Shown: one piece after another, positions 46,129-57,772 of the stretch | Layout: each line of letters opens with the position of its first letter | How positions within the stretch are numbered: position 1 is the stretch's first letter | Origin: Crotalaria pallida | Taxonomy: Eukaryota; Streptophyta; Magnoliopsida; Fabales; Fabaceae | Reading direction: 5' to 3' | Assembly: GCA_037953625.1 (NCBI GenBank) | Contig: CM075650.1 | Coordinates: 870,501 to 934,500, forward strand | DNA: 64,000 nucleotides | The notes under the pieces: model-generated | Database searches by the model: none | What the model saw: only the letters and a program-made list of their open reading frames with translations | Told to the model about the DNA's origin: nothing | Made by a program: the position numbers and the translations under genes

Positions 46129-49100
46129 ATATGCAATAACTATAACATTTCCTCATTCACAGCTCATAATTACCACTTTATTTTTATAACTTATTATATC
46201 TTCCTCTTTCTTCGCATTAATATCTTTTCTTAAAGTCTCACACTCATAGTCTTTCCACTAGGTCTTTCCATAATACAACCGTCAATGATTTAGGGAGGGA
46301 AATCATTGAGGTAAGGGAACAGTCAGCACACACGATACATCTCCTCTTCATCATCCAACCACAACCTAAGTCGGAAAGCAGATGGGATGCACAGGAATCC
46401 TAACCATGCTGACATCGAAGCCAAAGGGTACGTACCAGCTGAAACCACGCAAGTTGGCCAGCAAACAAAAATCAAATATCAATTCATAAGTTCATCAAAA
46501 ATAATCGATGGCTTCTAGTCCCATTCAGATTCCCTCTACACCATCTAAGATTTTCTCAAGGGGGCGACGGCTTTATCCCTAGTTGTACATGTAGCCCTCG
46601 CTACGATCAACGACCAGCAGGTGCCCTTGATCACTGTAGCATCGTTCCACCTAGGGAAGCGCTCTTAGGCTTCTTGACGAATCACCATCATTGCCCTCCC
46701 CTATCGCAATCACCACTTGGCGGAATGCACGACCTCCAAGTATCCGGTATCTTTCCTCTCCACTACTTCGCTCTCAACGTAGTTAGAAAGGATTGGGTCC
46801 TAAAGTCTTTTAAGTCTTTTAAAGTCTTTTAGAAATCTTTTCTTAATCCTAAGTTTGGTCGACCCATTCTAAGCCTCGCTTCTAACGGGTCTCGACCTCT
46901 AAGGGTAACAACAAACACCTCCCTAACGTACAGTGGATTCCACAAGACATGAACCACGGCAAAGTCATTCACGTGGCCAGTCGCTTAAGGGGATATAATG
47001 AAGTCATTGTGCCGCTTGCACCATCACCGTACACTAACAGCGATCCTCAAATTTCACAAGATTCAAATAATCATTTCTCATAATTTATTTTCACATTCAT
47101 ACTTCCATATATTTCAAGTCCTTTTCATAGGAACAACAATTCAATATACATCGAGCACACTTCCATAGGATAAATCCTTATCCCAAAATAATCCCAACAT
47201 ATTTGTTATCTCATCACTTATCATTTTATCATCTCCAAAATCATTAAAGCAATATCCGATATATAACTTCATAATATACAACATGGTATAACAATTATTA
47301 ACAGACATAATATTGGGGAATCGCATTTTTCGTAAGGACGGCGGAATACACACACATTTGCCGTCTTACTACTCAACCTATAGATTCCTAGTTCCGAACT
47401 TTGAGATGATACGGAACGCCCTAATGCTACCTCAGTGCCATTATGTCTTAGGAAGGTTGCTCTCTCACCTGAGATCCATGCTTACTCTGTTTTCAACCTT
47501 TGCGTTTACAGCTCCAGCAGCTCGTTCACTTTTAATTCCTTTTATTTCTTAAATGATGAACGACATACAATCAATATCACGCAAGTATCTTATACTATCT
47601 ATTCGCTAAAGTAAGGACTAAACCCAAAGTACCAAAGTACCTTAAAACAGAAATCCCTTTTTAAAACAGAAACCCTTTTTAAGGCATTAGATAACTTAAA
47701 ATAATTCCTTTTTGAAAAACATACTTTTAACAAATACCACTTTCTTAAATAACCTTTGAAATCAAAAGACTTTGTATTAGAATATAAAACACTTGAAAAG
47801 TAAATCATTCCTTCTCCAAAATCAAGGCCTCTTAAACATTACTAAATAAAATCTTTAAAACCAATCATCAAGTCAAAATCACTTTTCAAAGACATACAAC
47901 CATTATCAGCCACAGATTTATACAAATAAAACAACACTTTATTTAAACAAATAACATCAAATCATATTTTCACAGAATCACTATTATAATTTCTTTTATA
48001 CTCGATACACTTATATTAAGGGTCCTATAAAAATCCTCATACTAATTCATTCCAAAACAATTTTTATAGTTGATGCAACAAATCTAGAATTTTAGACAGC
48101 AGACCCTACAAGTCTTGAAAATCACTTTTTCCACCACTGGTTTATCGGAAAGACATGCCACTTTTTCCTACAATTTCTTTACAGTTATAGTATAAAAATA
48201 TGATTAAATATACATTAAACAAAATAATTTGCTTGCTGGACAGTCACCAAAATCTAGTTGCATCAATTCTAAAAATTGTTATAAACATGTTCTATCATTC
48301 ATTTATAACCATATATAATTCTGAGATCTATACATATAATACAAAAATTTAGAACTTAATCAATTAAATCATTAGAGACTATTCATACTTTCATTAACTC
48401 ATAATTCAATTCCAAATGCTTATATAACAACTACCATTCAAATAGTAACAGAAGCCGCTTAAACAAATAACTTAAACTTAATGAAATCTTTTAATCATTT
48501 GGACAGCCAAGAAACACATTTTAAAAAAATCAATACAAACACTTAACACATCGACAATCATTCTAAGATATGAACTCATTCACTTATCAAGTCAAAACAA
48601 GTTCTAAAGTTGATGCAACTCAAATTAAGATTCTGGACAGTAGCACAAAATAAAGTTGCATCTCTTCACAGTTATCCAAAATTCATTCTTTTCAATTTCC
48701 TACTAAAAGATTCACATCAAAGTTCTAAAAATGAAATTAAGCTTAAAAAGTAATATTTTCCACACTTATTCATTTATGGGCAGCACTTAAATTATTTCAA
48801 TTCACCTAAAATCTTCTAGACATACTACTAATGTCAATATAAAACAAATCTGGACAGCCACTCAAACAATTGCACTTACTCACAATATTCATCAAATTAA
48901 AGTTCTAACATCTATTTTCAAAGAGCTAAAAACTATAACTCAAAAGTATCCATATCTTATAAAAATAGTTACATTTTCTAATTCATATCAAGTCTGGACA
49001 GCAACTTGATTTCCCAGGAAATTGATAATCTCATTCATTTAAAAACTTTCTTTTTACACTAAACACATATACACATAAGGACATAAAATATCATTTTAAT

Positions 49101-49640
49101 TTCATATGTCTTTATGCCAATAAAATTTTCCAGGATATAAACAAATTCCCAAAATTATTAATCTTTATAAAAATCATTCCTTCAATTGTTATTTCATGAA
49201 ATCACTTCAAGAATTTAAAACACCACATTAGTACAGACTTAGAAAAATTTCAACAATATACCTACCCTATATAAATAACAATTTCGGCCATATCATCAAA
49301 ATAAAAACAATAATCAAAAATCATTTTTCACATAATCAATCATCTTAAGCCTTATAATCAACTATTAACTATTGGAAACAAGAATAACTCATGCACATAT
49401 CCTCCAACAATCATACAAATTTTATTTTTTTGTTTTTCCATGAACCTCACGGTTCATACAGTGAGTAAAATAAATTTTTGCAAAATTTTCAAATCAAGTT
49501 TTGTTTATTCATCAGAGGGTTACTTCTCTTTAAAACTCAGGACTAAACCTCAAACAGTCATTACCACAAATCTCAAAAAATCACTTAAATACTCAGATGA
49601 TTGCAAATCAAATTTTCTATGCCCTAATTTCCTTCTCAAA

Positions 49641-51401
49641 ATTTGTCCATCATCAGGAAATAAAAAGGGTTGTTTCTTTAAACCACTTTATAAGTCCCTT
49701 TTTAATCCTTATTCATATGAACAGGAACAAAATTCACAAATAGTTAAGAAAATTTAAAACTTACATAATAGAAATAATTTTAAGAACAAAATTTTAAAAT
49801 ACATATGACACACCTTCATAACTCATACCTTTAGGCAAAATAATTTAGACCTTAAATAAATTAAAATAAGTACTTTTTGAGTAAAAATAGATTTTGGACA
49901 TTCACTAAACAAGTATCCTATATCATTATAACACTTACACACTCACATAGGCACACATACAATAATTAAACAAATATCTTATTATAAATTTCCATCCACT
50001 CCAAAAACCAGATACAAATCAGTTTCTTCAATTAGAACAGGACTAATGTTTTAATACCACATGTACTCATTTATATATTCATCCAAGTAGAGAACACATA
50101 CAACTTAGTTTATCATTATTATGATTACACTTATTATTATTATTAGGGCCATTAGGCCACTGCTCAACAAATTTTATTTAAAACTATAACTACAATTGAT
50201 TACTATATATACATCAAATACTATCCAGTATACATAATGCCAAACAAATACTATCTATATATATATTACTATATATTACTATTAGTATATCTATATACAC
50301 ACATACATCAAAGGCCTCACGGCCAAAAACCTAGAAATAATAAAAATAAACTTCAAACAAAACAATGATTTCTAAATGCAAACTATTACACTCAACATAT
50401 TAAATCTTTTATTAATATAACAAAATTTTAAACAATTATTCACATATAAGAATTTAACTTTTCATTTTCTTACTTCACAAAATTCGGTCATCCCTAAAAT
50501 AAAAAGGGGAAACCTTAGTTTCTTTAAACCTCATTTTGAGTCCCTTTCTATTCATTGTTCATATGACCAGTAACAACATAAAAATTCTATATCCAAAAAT
50601 ATTCAGAGATTTAAACTTGTGAATTACATAACCATAAAAGAAAATCATCAGAATAACAAATACCTATTCACATAAAAAGAATTAAATAAAATTTTAATAC
50701 TTCTTCTTTTCCTCTCTAAATATTCGGCCATCTTAGGATAAAAAGGGGAGATTATTTCTCTTTAAACAATTTTTTTTTGTCCCTTTTAATTCCTTTTTCA
50801 TTTGACCATCAAAACAAAGCTCATATAACATATCATAATTCATTTTTCCATTATAATATCTCAAGAAAGAGATTAGAGATTAACTTTTAGGAGATTCATA
50901 GACATAGAAGATTGTTATTATTTTAGTATAAAGAACAAAACCAATTTATTTATTTTTACCATAGGCCATTCGGCCATATACAAAAATTAGAGAAGAAAAT
51001 CAAATCTTTTTATTCATTTCCATACTCTTTTATTTTATTAAACAATAATACAATACACATATTAAAATACACAAATCAATCCTCAATTTTTTTTCTAATA
51101 TATCACACGGTTTATATATATATATTAGAAATTATTATTTTTCCATTGTTATTTACTTATTTCTTTTTCATTCCTTAAAACAAAGAACAAAACAATTAAA
51201 AGACAAAGGATAAAAACTTGTTCAATTATACCAAATCCTCTATAATTCATATAGTATAAGAACTAACATAAACCCAGAAAATAAATTGATTATATTTATC
51301 AATAATTTTAGCCATCTTAAGAATTAAAGAAAAGGGGAGATAAATCCCTTTAAACACCCTTTTTGTGTCCCTTTTCTTATTCTTAATTCATATGACTTAA
51401 G
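49641..51401 (-). repeat. Four dispersed boxes inside the 7.4-kb LTR
   Basis: Boxes of about 90 bp lie at 49641-49728, 50481-50574, 50721-50810 and 51309-51401. Each contains a 'cggccat/gccat', an 'aaaagggg', a 'tttaaac' and a 'tccctttt..attc' block in the same order. The 5.7-kb relative shows one clear copy (about 26320-26420). Between boxes lie further 'cctcacggccaaa' motifs. Confidence 0.7.
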
Positions 51402-52629
51402 AACAACTTCATATATTTAAAAATAACTTTAAAATGAAAAGGAAAATTTAGAATTTAACTATAGAAGAAATTGAGAAGGTTTAAACAAAAAAATATAAAC
51501 AAAACAACTTAAAAATAGCTTAATTAAATAAGTGATTTTGGGTTACCTCTACTCCTTAAGCTTTTTAGAAAACTTCAAGCAACCAAGCAAATCCTCCCTC
51601 CTTCCTATAGCTTGCTCGATCCTCTCTCTCTTTCTCTCTTAGATTTTTTTTATTTTTTTCTCATGTGAAACTATCAAGTGTTTGTGTGTGAAAAATGTGG
51701 AACTAAGGCTCTCTATTTATAGGTGTTTGGAGATGCATTTCCCTTCATTTTAAGACCTAAATTTCGTGTCCCCTTCATCAAGTTCCATTCAAAAATTTTC
51801 AAACACTACTTGGAACATGAACTAGCATTAAATGTGATTTTGTTGATTCCTAAAGCATTTTAATTCATGGATTATTCTCACAAACTTCAGAACTATTCTT
51901 CCCCTCTTTCCACACTAATTTTGGACAGTGCATAATATTAGAAATAGGAGAGAAAAATTCTCATTGGTTCATTGTGGAGGTGCCTACATAATTATCTAAT
52001 CATATTAACTATCAAAATTTGATTTTCTACCTACTGTACAAAAATTTTCTTAAATATTAAAATAAAAATTTTATTTTTACATATTAAGATTCTACATTTT
52101 AATACTATCGTTTTCATATAAAGTTTGTAATTTTTGGACTTACGGTTTGAAAGTTATGAATTTTTGAAGTCCTAAGGTCATTTCTTCAAAAATACACTTC
52201 CTAAGCTTTTCAAATATTTTTAAAATAAGAAAAATACGAAAATACACTTTATTTGAATAATATTACATTATAAAACTTCAGAAATGTATTTTCATTTTCA
52301 AAAATAAAATATTCTTTAGTCAAAAGGTTATTTAATGCATTAAAACCATACTTTGATTCTTAAAACTCAAAAATTCGTTCACTACTGTAGCAGTGATAAA
52401 ATTTCGAAAACTCAAAAATAAAAATCAAAGCTTTACATTTTAATAATCTAGATTTCGATACGATCGTTTTGACATATCATTTGTAATTTTTCGACATACG
52501 GTTGAAAAGATATGAATTTCTAAAGATAGGATACTCTAATCCATCAAAAGACAATTCATTTTCTAAAAATCATTTAAATCAAATACTTTACCTTAAAATA
52601 TTTCATTTAAATAGGATAGGTAAAAAATT

Positions 52630-52677
52630 GGTTTATATATAATATATACATATATGTCACGTATATATATATATATA

Positions 52678-52720
<43 letters not shown>
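52630..52720. repeat. TA dinucleotide tracts
   Basis: Long (ta)n runs lie near the start of the 7.4-kb LTR. They correspond to the shorter (ta)n run at 25049-25112 of the relative and to the run at 63797-63862. Confidence 0.95.
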
Positions 52721-52810
52721 CATATGATTTTTAATTAAATCCAGGTATCAAAATCAAGCATAATTTCCTAATTTCAATTATAAAATCACAAAAAAATTGT
52801 GGGTCTCACA

Positions 52811-54790
52811 ATTTGAAGGTGTCAACCCCGACTAACTCTCCAGTTATCTCTTCGAGAGTTTGTCTAAATTGTCAAGTTACGGTATCAGACCGAACGACTC
52901 CAGTTAATTTTGATTTGTTTTCCCCCATCACAATTGGATGTGATACTGGGAATGGACTGGATGTTTGCTAACCATGTAACCATTGATTGCCATAGAAGAT
53001 CCTTGATCTTTCAAAATCCAGAATCTTCGTTGAGCCAACCAGAAGGTTATCTATGTTTGCTTTCGACTACTGTCGAGAAGGAAGCAAAGATAGAGGACAT
53101 CCCGGTAGTTTGCGAATTTCCGGAAATATTTCCTGAAGAGGTGCCTGGATTGCCACTGAAGCGAGAAGTGGAGTTTAGCATCGAATTGGTTCCTGGAGCT
53201 GGTCCCATTTCGATTGCACCTTATCATATGGCCCAGTGGAGTTGGCAGAACTGAAGAAGCAAATAGAAGATTTGCTAGAGAAGCAATTCATAAGACCGAG
53301 CGTCTCACCATGGGGTGCACCTGTTCTCTTTGTCAGGAAAAAGGAGGGGAGCATGAGAATGTGTGTAGACTATCGGCAGTTGAATAAGGTGGCAGTAAAG
53401 AATAAGTACCCTCTCCCGAGAATCGATGATTTGATGGACCAAGTTCGTGGAGCAGTGGTATTTTCTAAGATTGATCTGAGGTCTGGGTACCATCAGATCC
53501 GTATCAAGGAGGAAGATATTCCAAAGACTGCATTTCGGTCTTGATATGGACACTACGAGTATGTAATGATGCCTTTCGGACTGACCAATGCTCCGGCCAT
53601 ATTCATGGATTACATGAATAGGATCTTTCGGCCTTACCTAGATTCTTTTGTAGTAGTGTTTATCGATGATATTCTGATCTACTCTATGAATCTAGAGGAG
53701 CATGCCACTCACCTTAGGATTGTGTTAGAAATCTTTAAGGCGAAGAAATTGTATGTAAGTTATCCAAGTGTGAGTTCTGGTTGAAGGAAGTGAACTTCCT
53801 TCGGCATATAATTTCTAAAGAAGGCATTGCAGTCGATCCAGCCAAAGTGGAAGTTGTGCTCAATTGGGAAAGGCCCAAGATGGTCACAAAAATTCGATGT
53901 TTTCTGAGATTAGCCGGATATTATAGGAGATTTATCGAAGGATTCTCCTAGATTGCTCTTCCTCTAACCCGATTGACTCGGAAAGAGCAACCTTTCGTAT
54001 GGGATGAAAGATGTGAAGCGAGTTTCCAGGAGCTGAAAAGTAAATTGACATCATCTCCAGTGTTAACTTTACCTGATCCAAAGAAAGGTTTTGAAGTATT
54101 TTGTGATGCTTCGAAACAAGGTTTGGGTAGTGTTTTGATGCAAGAAGGAAAAGTTGTGGCTTATGCATCAAGACAATTAAAAGTTCATTAAGAGAACTAC
54201 CCAACCCATGATTTGGAGCTTGCAGCTATAGTGTTTGCATTAAAGATATGGAGACACTATTTATATGGAGTTACGTTCCGAATATTCAGTGATCATAAGA
54301 GTTTGAAGTATCTTTTTGATCAGAAAGAACTGAATATGAGGCAACGTCGGTGGATGGAGTTTATCAAGGATTATGGCTTTGAGTTGCATTACCACCCTGG
54401 GAAGGCCAACGTGGTAGCTGATGCTCTAAGTCTTAAAGTTTTGCATGTCAGTGCATTGATGGTGAAGGAAGCTGAGCTGATTGAGCAATTTCGAGATCTA
54501 AACTAAGCTGTGCAATTTGACCGGAGAAGTATCAAATTGGGAATGCTGCGAATTTCCAATGAATTTCTTAGTGAGATTCGGGAATTTCAGCAAGAAGATG
54601 TCGAATTGCAAGAGAAGCAGAGGCTAAGTGCCGAAGGGAAGGAACCAAATTTTCAGCTGGGAACAGATGAAATCTTGAGATTCAAGGACAGAGTATGTAT
54701 TCCTGCCATCCCAGAACTAAGAAGGGTTATTTTAGATGAAGCTCACAAGAGTAAGAGGAGTTTGCATCCAGGATCTACCAAAATGTATCG
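52811..54790 (+). pseudogene. G1 pol continued: protease tail, RT, RNase H, integrase zinc domain
   Basis: The protease tail (QLDVILGMDW, about 52925) leads into RT, whose palm box is FIDD at 53659-53670, then RNase H (about 54030-54430) and the beginning of the integrase zinc domain (EAHKS...HPGSTKMY) at the cut. Lesions: a frame change around 53230, TGA at 53542-53544, a frame change near 53755, TAG at about 53950 and stops near 54189 and 54505. C2 truncates it. Multiple lesions show that G1 is old relative to C1 and the LARD-like element. Confidence 0.9.
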
Positions 54791-55143
54791 TGTTGGAAGT
54801 CAAGCTAGTGTTGGAAGACATGCTTCAAACACTCTTATGAACTTCAAGTATATATCAAGCTGATGTTTTGATGATAACAAACCAACTCAAGTTCAAGCTC
54901 ACAAGTTTCCTTCATGATCAAGAATGAAGATTCAAGCAAGGCATAGATTAGAAACCTTTTCCTTAGATCGTTTGTAAGGTAATGAAGTTTCTATTCTTTA
55001 CGAGTTTACAAAAGCCAATAAGTTTTCTTTTAAAAGAGAGAAGAAAAATGTGTTTTTCATGAAAAGATTGTTTTCTATCTTAATCTTTGTGAAAATACTT
55101 GATGTTACAAAACTCTGTATATTTTTATGTATGCAAGAGAGAG

Positions 55144-55559
55144 TAATCGATTAACTGCTCAAGATAATCGATTAACTTTGTTGCATCATAGAAAAATCAG
55201 AGAGGTTGTAATCGATTAAGTGAACTTTGCTAATCAATTACTTTCTCATAGGAGTAATCGATTACCTGGCTCAAGTAATCGATTATAATTGTTGCATCAT
55301 ATATTTTTCAGAGGCTTAGTAATCGATTACAGGCTCTGTAGTAATCGATTACATGATATTGCATCATATGCATAACAGAGGCTCAGTAATCGATTAATTG
55401 ATTAGTGTTAATCGATTAAATGAGTTGCATCACATATTGAACAGGAGTGATGTAATCGATTAATTATTGTTGGTCTAATCGATTACTTGTTTTTCAAATG
55501 AATTTAAGAATTTCTATTTTTGAAGGAATAATCGATTACCTTCAGAAAGTAATCGATTA
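55144..55559. repeat. Array of seven TAATCGATTA pairs
   Basis: Palindromes start at 55144/55165, 55209/55231, 55255/55276, 55320/55342, 55387/55409, 55453/55476 and 55529/55550. Within pairs the step is 21-23 bp. Pairs recur about every 45-75 bp, several separated by a ttgcatcat...cagagg spacer. The array ends 58 bp upstream of the TATA box. Confidence 0.93.
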
Positions 55560-55617
55560 CTTCAAGTTTTATTGAAAAACGTGTCAGAATCATTTTGATT
55601 ATTTCCTGATTTGTTTT

Positions 55618-55627
55618 TATATAAAAG
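55618..55627 (+). promoter_or_regulatory. TATA box of C2 LTR
   Basis: tatataaaag is a canonical TATA box just downstream of the palindrome array. Confidence 0.65.
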
Positions 55628-56529
55628 ATTCTGATTTATTTTATAAAATTCGAAAATGATTTTAAATTTGAATTATTTCCTTTTTAGTTTTAAGAATCAA
55701 AACTTTATTTTATTTTGTAAATCGTTTTGATTTAGTTTTGATTTTAAAACTTCTTTCAAATCTTATTTTATTTTGTTTTACTAATTCTAAATCTTTTTTA
55801 TTCTAAAATGTTTTTCTATTTTTGGAACATTTTCACTCCAACATTCAGTTGATCGATTTATTCTTTTCTGACATCTTTTCTGAAAACTCACGTTCTCTCT
55901 TCTTCTTCTCTAAACTTCTGGTTGTCACGTTCATACCTTTTTGAAGAACAAAAACTTTATTGGCTGAGTAACTCTTAGAGAAAAAGCACTTCATTATTAT
56001 AAGAGCATATTGTTGTATCCGTGTTGTTGAGAACACACATTGCTATTGTAATCACTCTCATATTCATTGTGTTTGAAACCTTAGTGGTTAGGGAGAGAAT
56101 CCCTTAGTGGACGTGTGATACGTCGTAGGGCGAGGAACCCTGCTGTGTGATATTGAGGCCCCTAGCGAACGGTGGCTCCTAGTAGTGTGCGGGGTGCTCT
56201 TGGGTGTAATAGGGTGGGCTCTACTGCTGATTATAGAACTCTCAAGCGGGTCGCTTGGGGACTGGACTAGGCCTTTCGACGGGAAGGCTGAACCGGTATA
56301 AAATTTTCTGGCGCAAGCTTTTCTATCCCTATCTCTTTATTTTCCGCATATTTCAATTATTTACGTTTCCGCGCTACTCAATTTATTTTTATCTATCGTT
56401 TTCGCGATCCGTTTCAAACGCTTAATCTCTCCATCTCAAAACAATTTTTAATTTTTAAAGGATTTCACAATACATTAATAAAACTCGATTCACCCCCCCT
56501 CTCGAGATTTTGAGGCCAAAACCAACAAT

Positions 56530-56544
56530 TGGCATCAGAGCTAG
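56530..56544 (+). other. C2 primer-binding site
   Basis: tggcatcagagctag lies two bases after the LTR. It differs from the usual iMet core (tggtatcagagc) by one base. Confidence 0.8.
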
Positions 56545-56577
56545 TCTCTTGTTTTAAGACTTAACCGTCTCAAGAGT

Positions 56578-57360
56578 ATGGCTTCAACCTCTCTGTTTGG
56601 TGGTGACGGGAGTTCTATTAACCTTCCTCCCATGTTTGATGGGGTAGGGTATGCGTATTGGAAAGCCCGTGTGAAAATTTTTATTCAAGGAGTTGGATTA
56701 AAAGTTTGGGATGCCGTCGTAAATGGTCCCTATGTTCCTACCTATGTGGTTAATGGTAACACCATCGAAAAGCCTATGGTTGAGTGGACGGAGGAGGAGG
56801 AACGTAAAGTCCAATACAACCTGAAAGCGAAAAATATTATAACATCTGCTTTGAGCTATGATGAGTTTTTAAGGATATCGACATGCGAGACAGCACAACA
56901 AATGTGGGATACGCTAGAAGTCACGCATGAAGGTACAACTAAAGTGAAAAGGTCGAGAATCAATACTCTGACTAGGGAATACGAATTATTCAGAATGAAA
57001 GATGGAGAATCAATTCAAGAGATCCAAAAATGCTTCACGATGATTGTAAATCAGCTAACAACATTGGGGAAGAAATTCACCAATGAGGATCTCATCAACA
57101 AAGTTCTAAGGTGTTTGGGAAGAGAATGGCAACCCAAAGTGACAGCGATTGCTGAATCAAGCAACCTTTCAAATATGACGCTGACAACTCTCTTCGGGAA
57201 GTTACAAGAGCATGAAAATGAACTGAAAAGATTGGCTCAACACGAAGAGGAGAACAAGAAGGTCAAAAGTTTGGCATTCAAGGCTGAAGCACCAGCAACA
57301 GAAAGTGACTCAGACAAAGAACTAATAAATGATGAACACATGGGTCTGTTGGTCAAAAAG
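56578..57360 (+). pseudogene. C2 copia Gag, truncated after 261 codons
   Basis: It starts at ATG 56578 and encodes the same capsid domain as C1 Gag (YAYWKARVKIFIQ and INKVLRCLGREWQPK boxes), clearly a different subfamily. The acidic linker is cut at codon 261 by the inverted LTR; the frame then runs into LTR sequence and a poly-G tract before a stop at 57405. Zinc knuckles and coiled coil are missing. Confidence 0.88.
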
Positions 57361-57772
57361 TGTTGGTTTTGGCCTCAAAATCTCGAGAGGGGGGGGGGGG
57401 GGTGAATCGAGTTTTATTAATGTATTGTAAAAACCGTTACAAATTAAAAAATTGATTTGAGATGGAGAGATTAAGCGTTTGAAACGGATCGCGAAAACGA
57501 TAGATAATAATAAACGAGTAGCGTGGAAACGTAAAAAATGAAATATGCGGAAATTAAAAGAGATAGGGATAGAAAAGCTTGCACCGGTGAATTTTATACT
57601 GGTTCAGCCTTCCCGTTGAAAGGCCTAGTCCAGTCCCCAAGCGACCCGCCTGAGAGTTCTTATACCAAGCAATAGAGCCGCACCCTATTACAACCAAGAG
57701 CACCCCACACACTACTAGGAACCTCCGTTCGCTAGGGGCCTCAATCACACAGCAGGGTTCCTCGCCCTACGA

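Larger units (their letters stand above)
36477..52810 (-). mobile_element. 7.4-kb solo LTR, family A relative, TSD atttg, hosting a nested element
   Basis: On the minus strand it runs tgtgagaccc (52810) to ggggtgttaca (36477), with atttg at 36472-36476 and 52811-52815. Removing the nested element and its extra TSD leaves about 7366 bp, unusually long for an LTR. It aligns with 24964-30676 at both ends and in the 46370-47030 block. It is longer mainly because boxes repeat internally at 49641-51401. No pol, PBS or PPT is seen. Confidence 0.85.
54791..56527 (+). repeat. C2 5' LTR (1737 bp)
   Basis: It starts tgttggaagtcaag and ends ggccaaaaccaaca. It carries a 14-palindrome array, a TATA box (tatataaaag, 55618-55627), and a conserved cggtggctcctag...ctcaagcgggtcgc leader region. 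Its inverted relative is at 57361-62055. Confidence 0.92.
54791..57360 (+). mobile_element. Copia element C2, 5' part only
   Basis: A complete 1737-bp LTR, PBS and the first 261 codons of gag follow one another. An inverted, related LTR starts at 57361, and no pol, PPT or 3' LTR remains. It interrupts G1 integrase (54786-54790 tatcg would be the left TSD). The right end is lost. Confidence 0.88.

Noticed and set aside
55144..55559. CRISPR-like array
   Set aside because: The repeated units are 10-bp palindromes with variable spacers in an LTR promoter of a plant retrotransposon; there are no long identical repeats and no cas genes.
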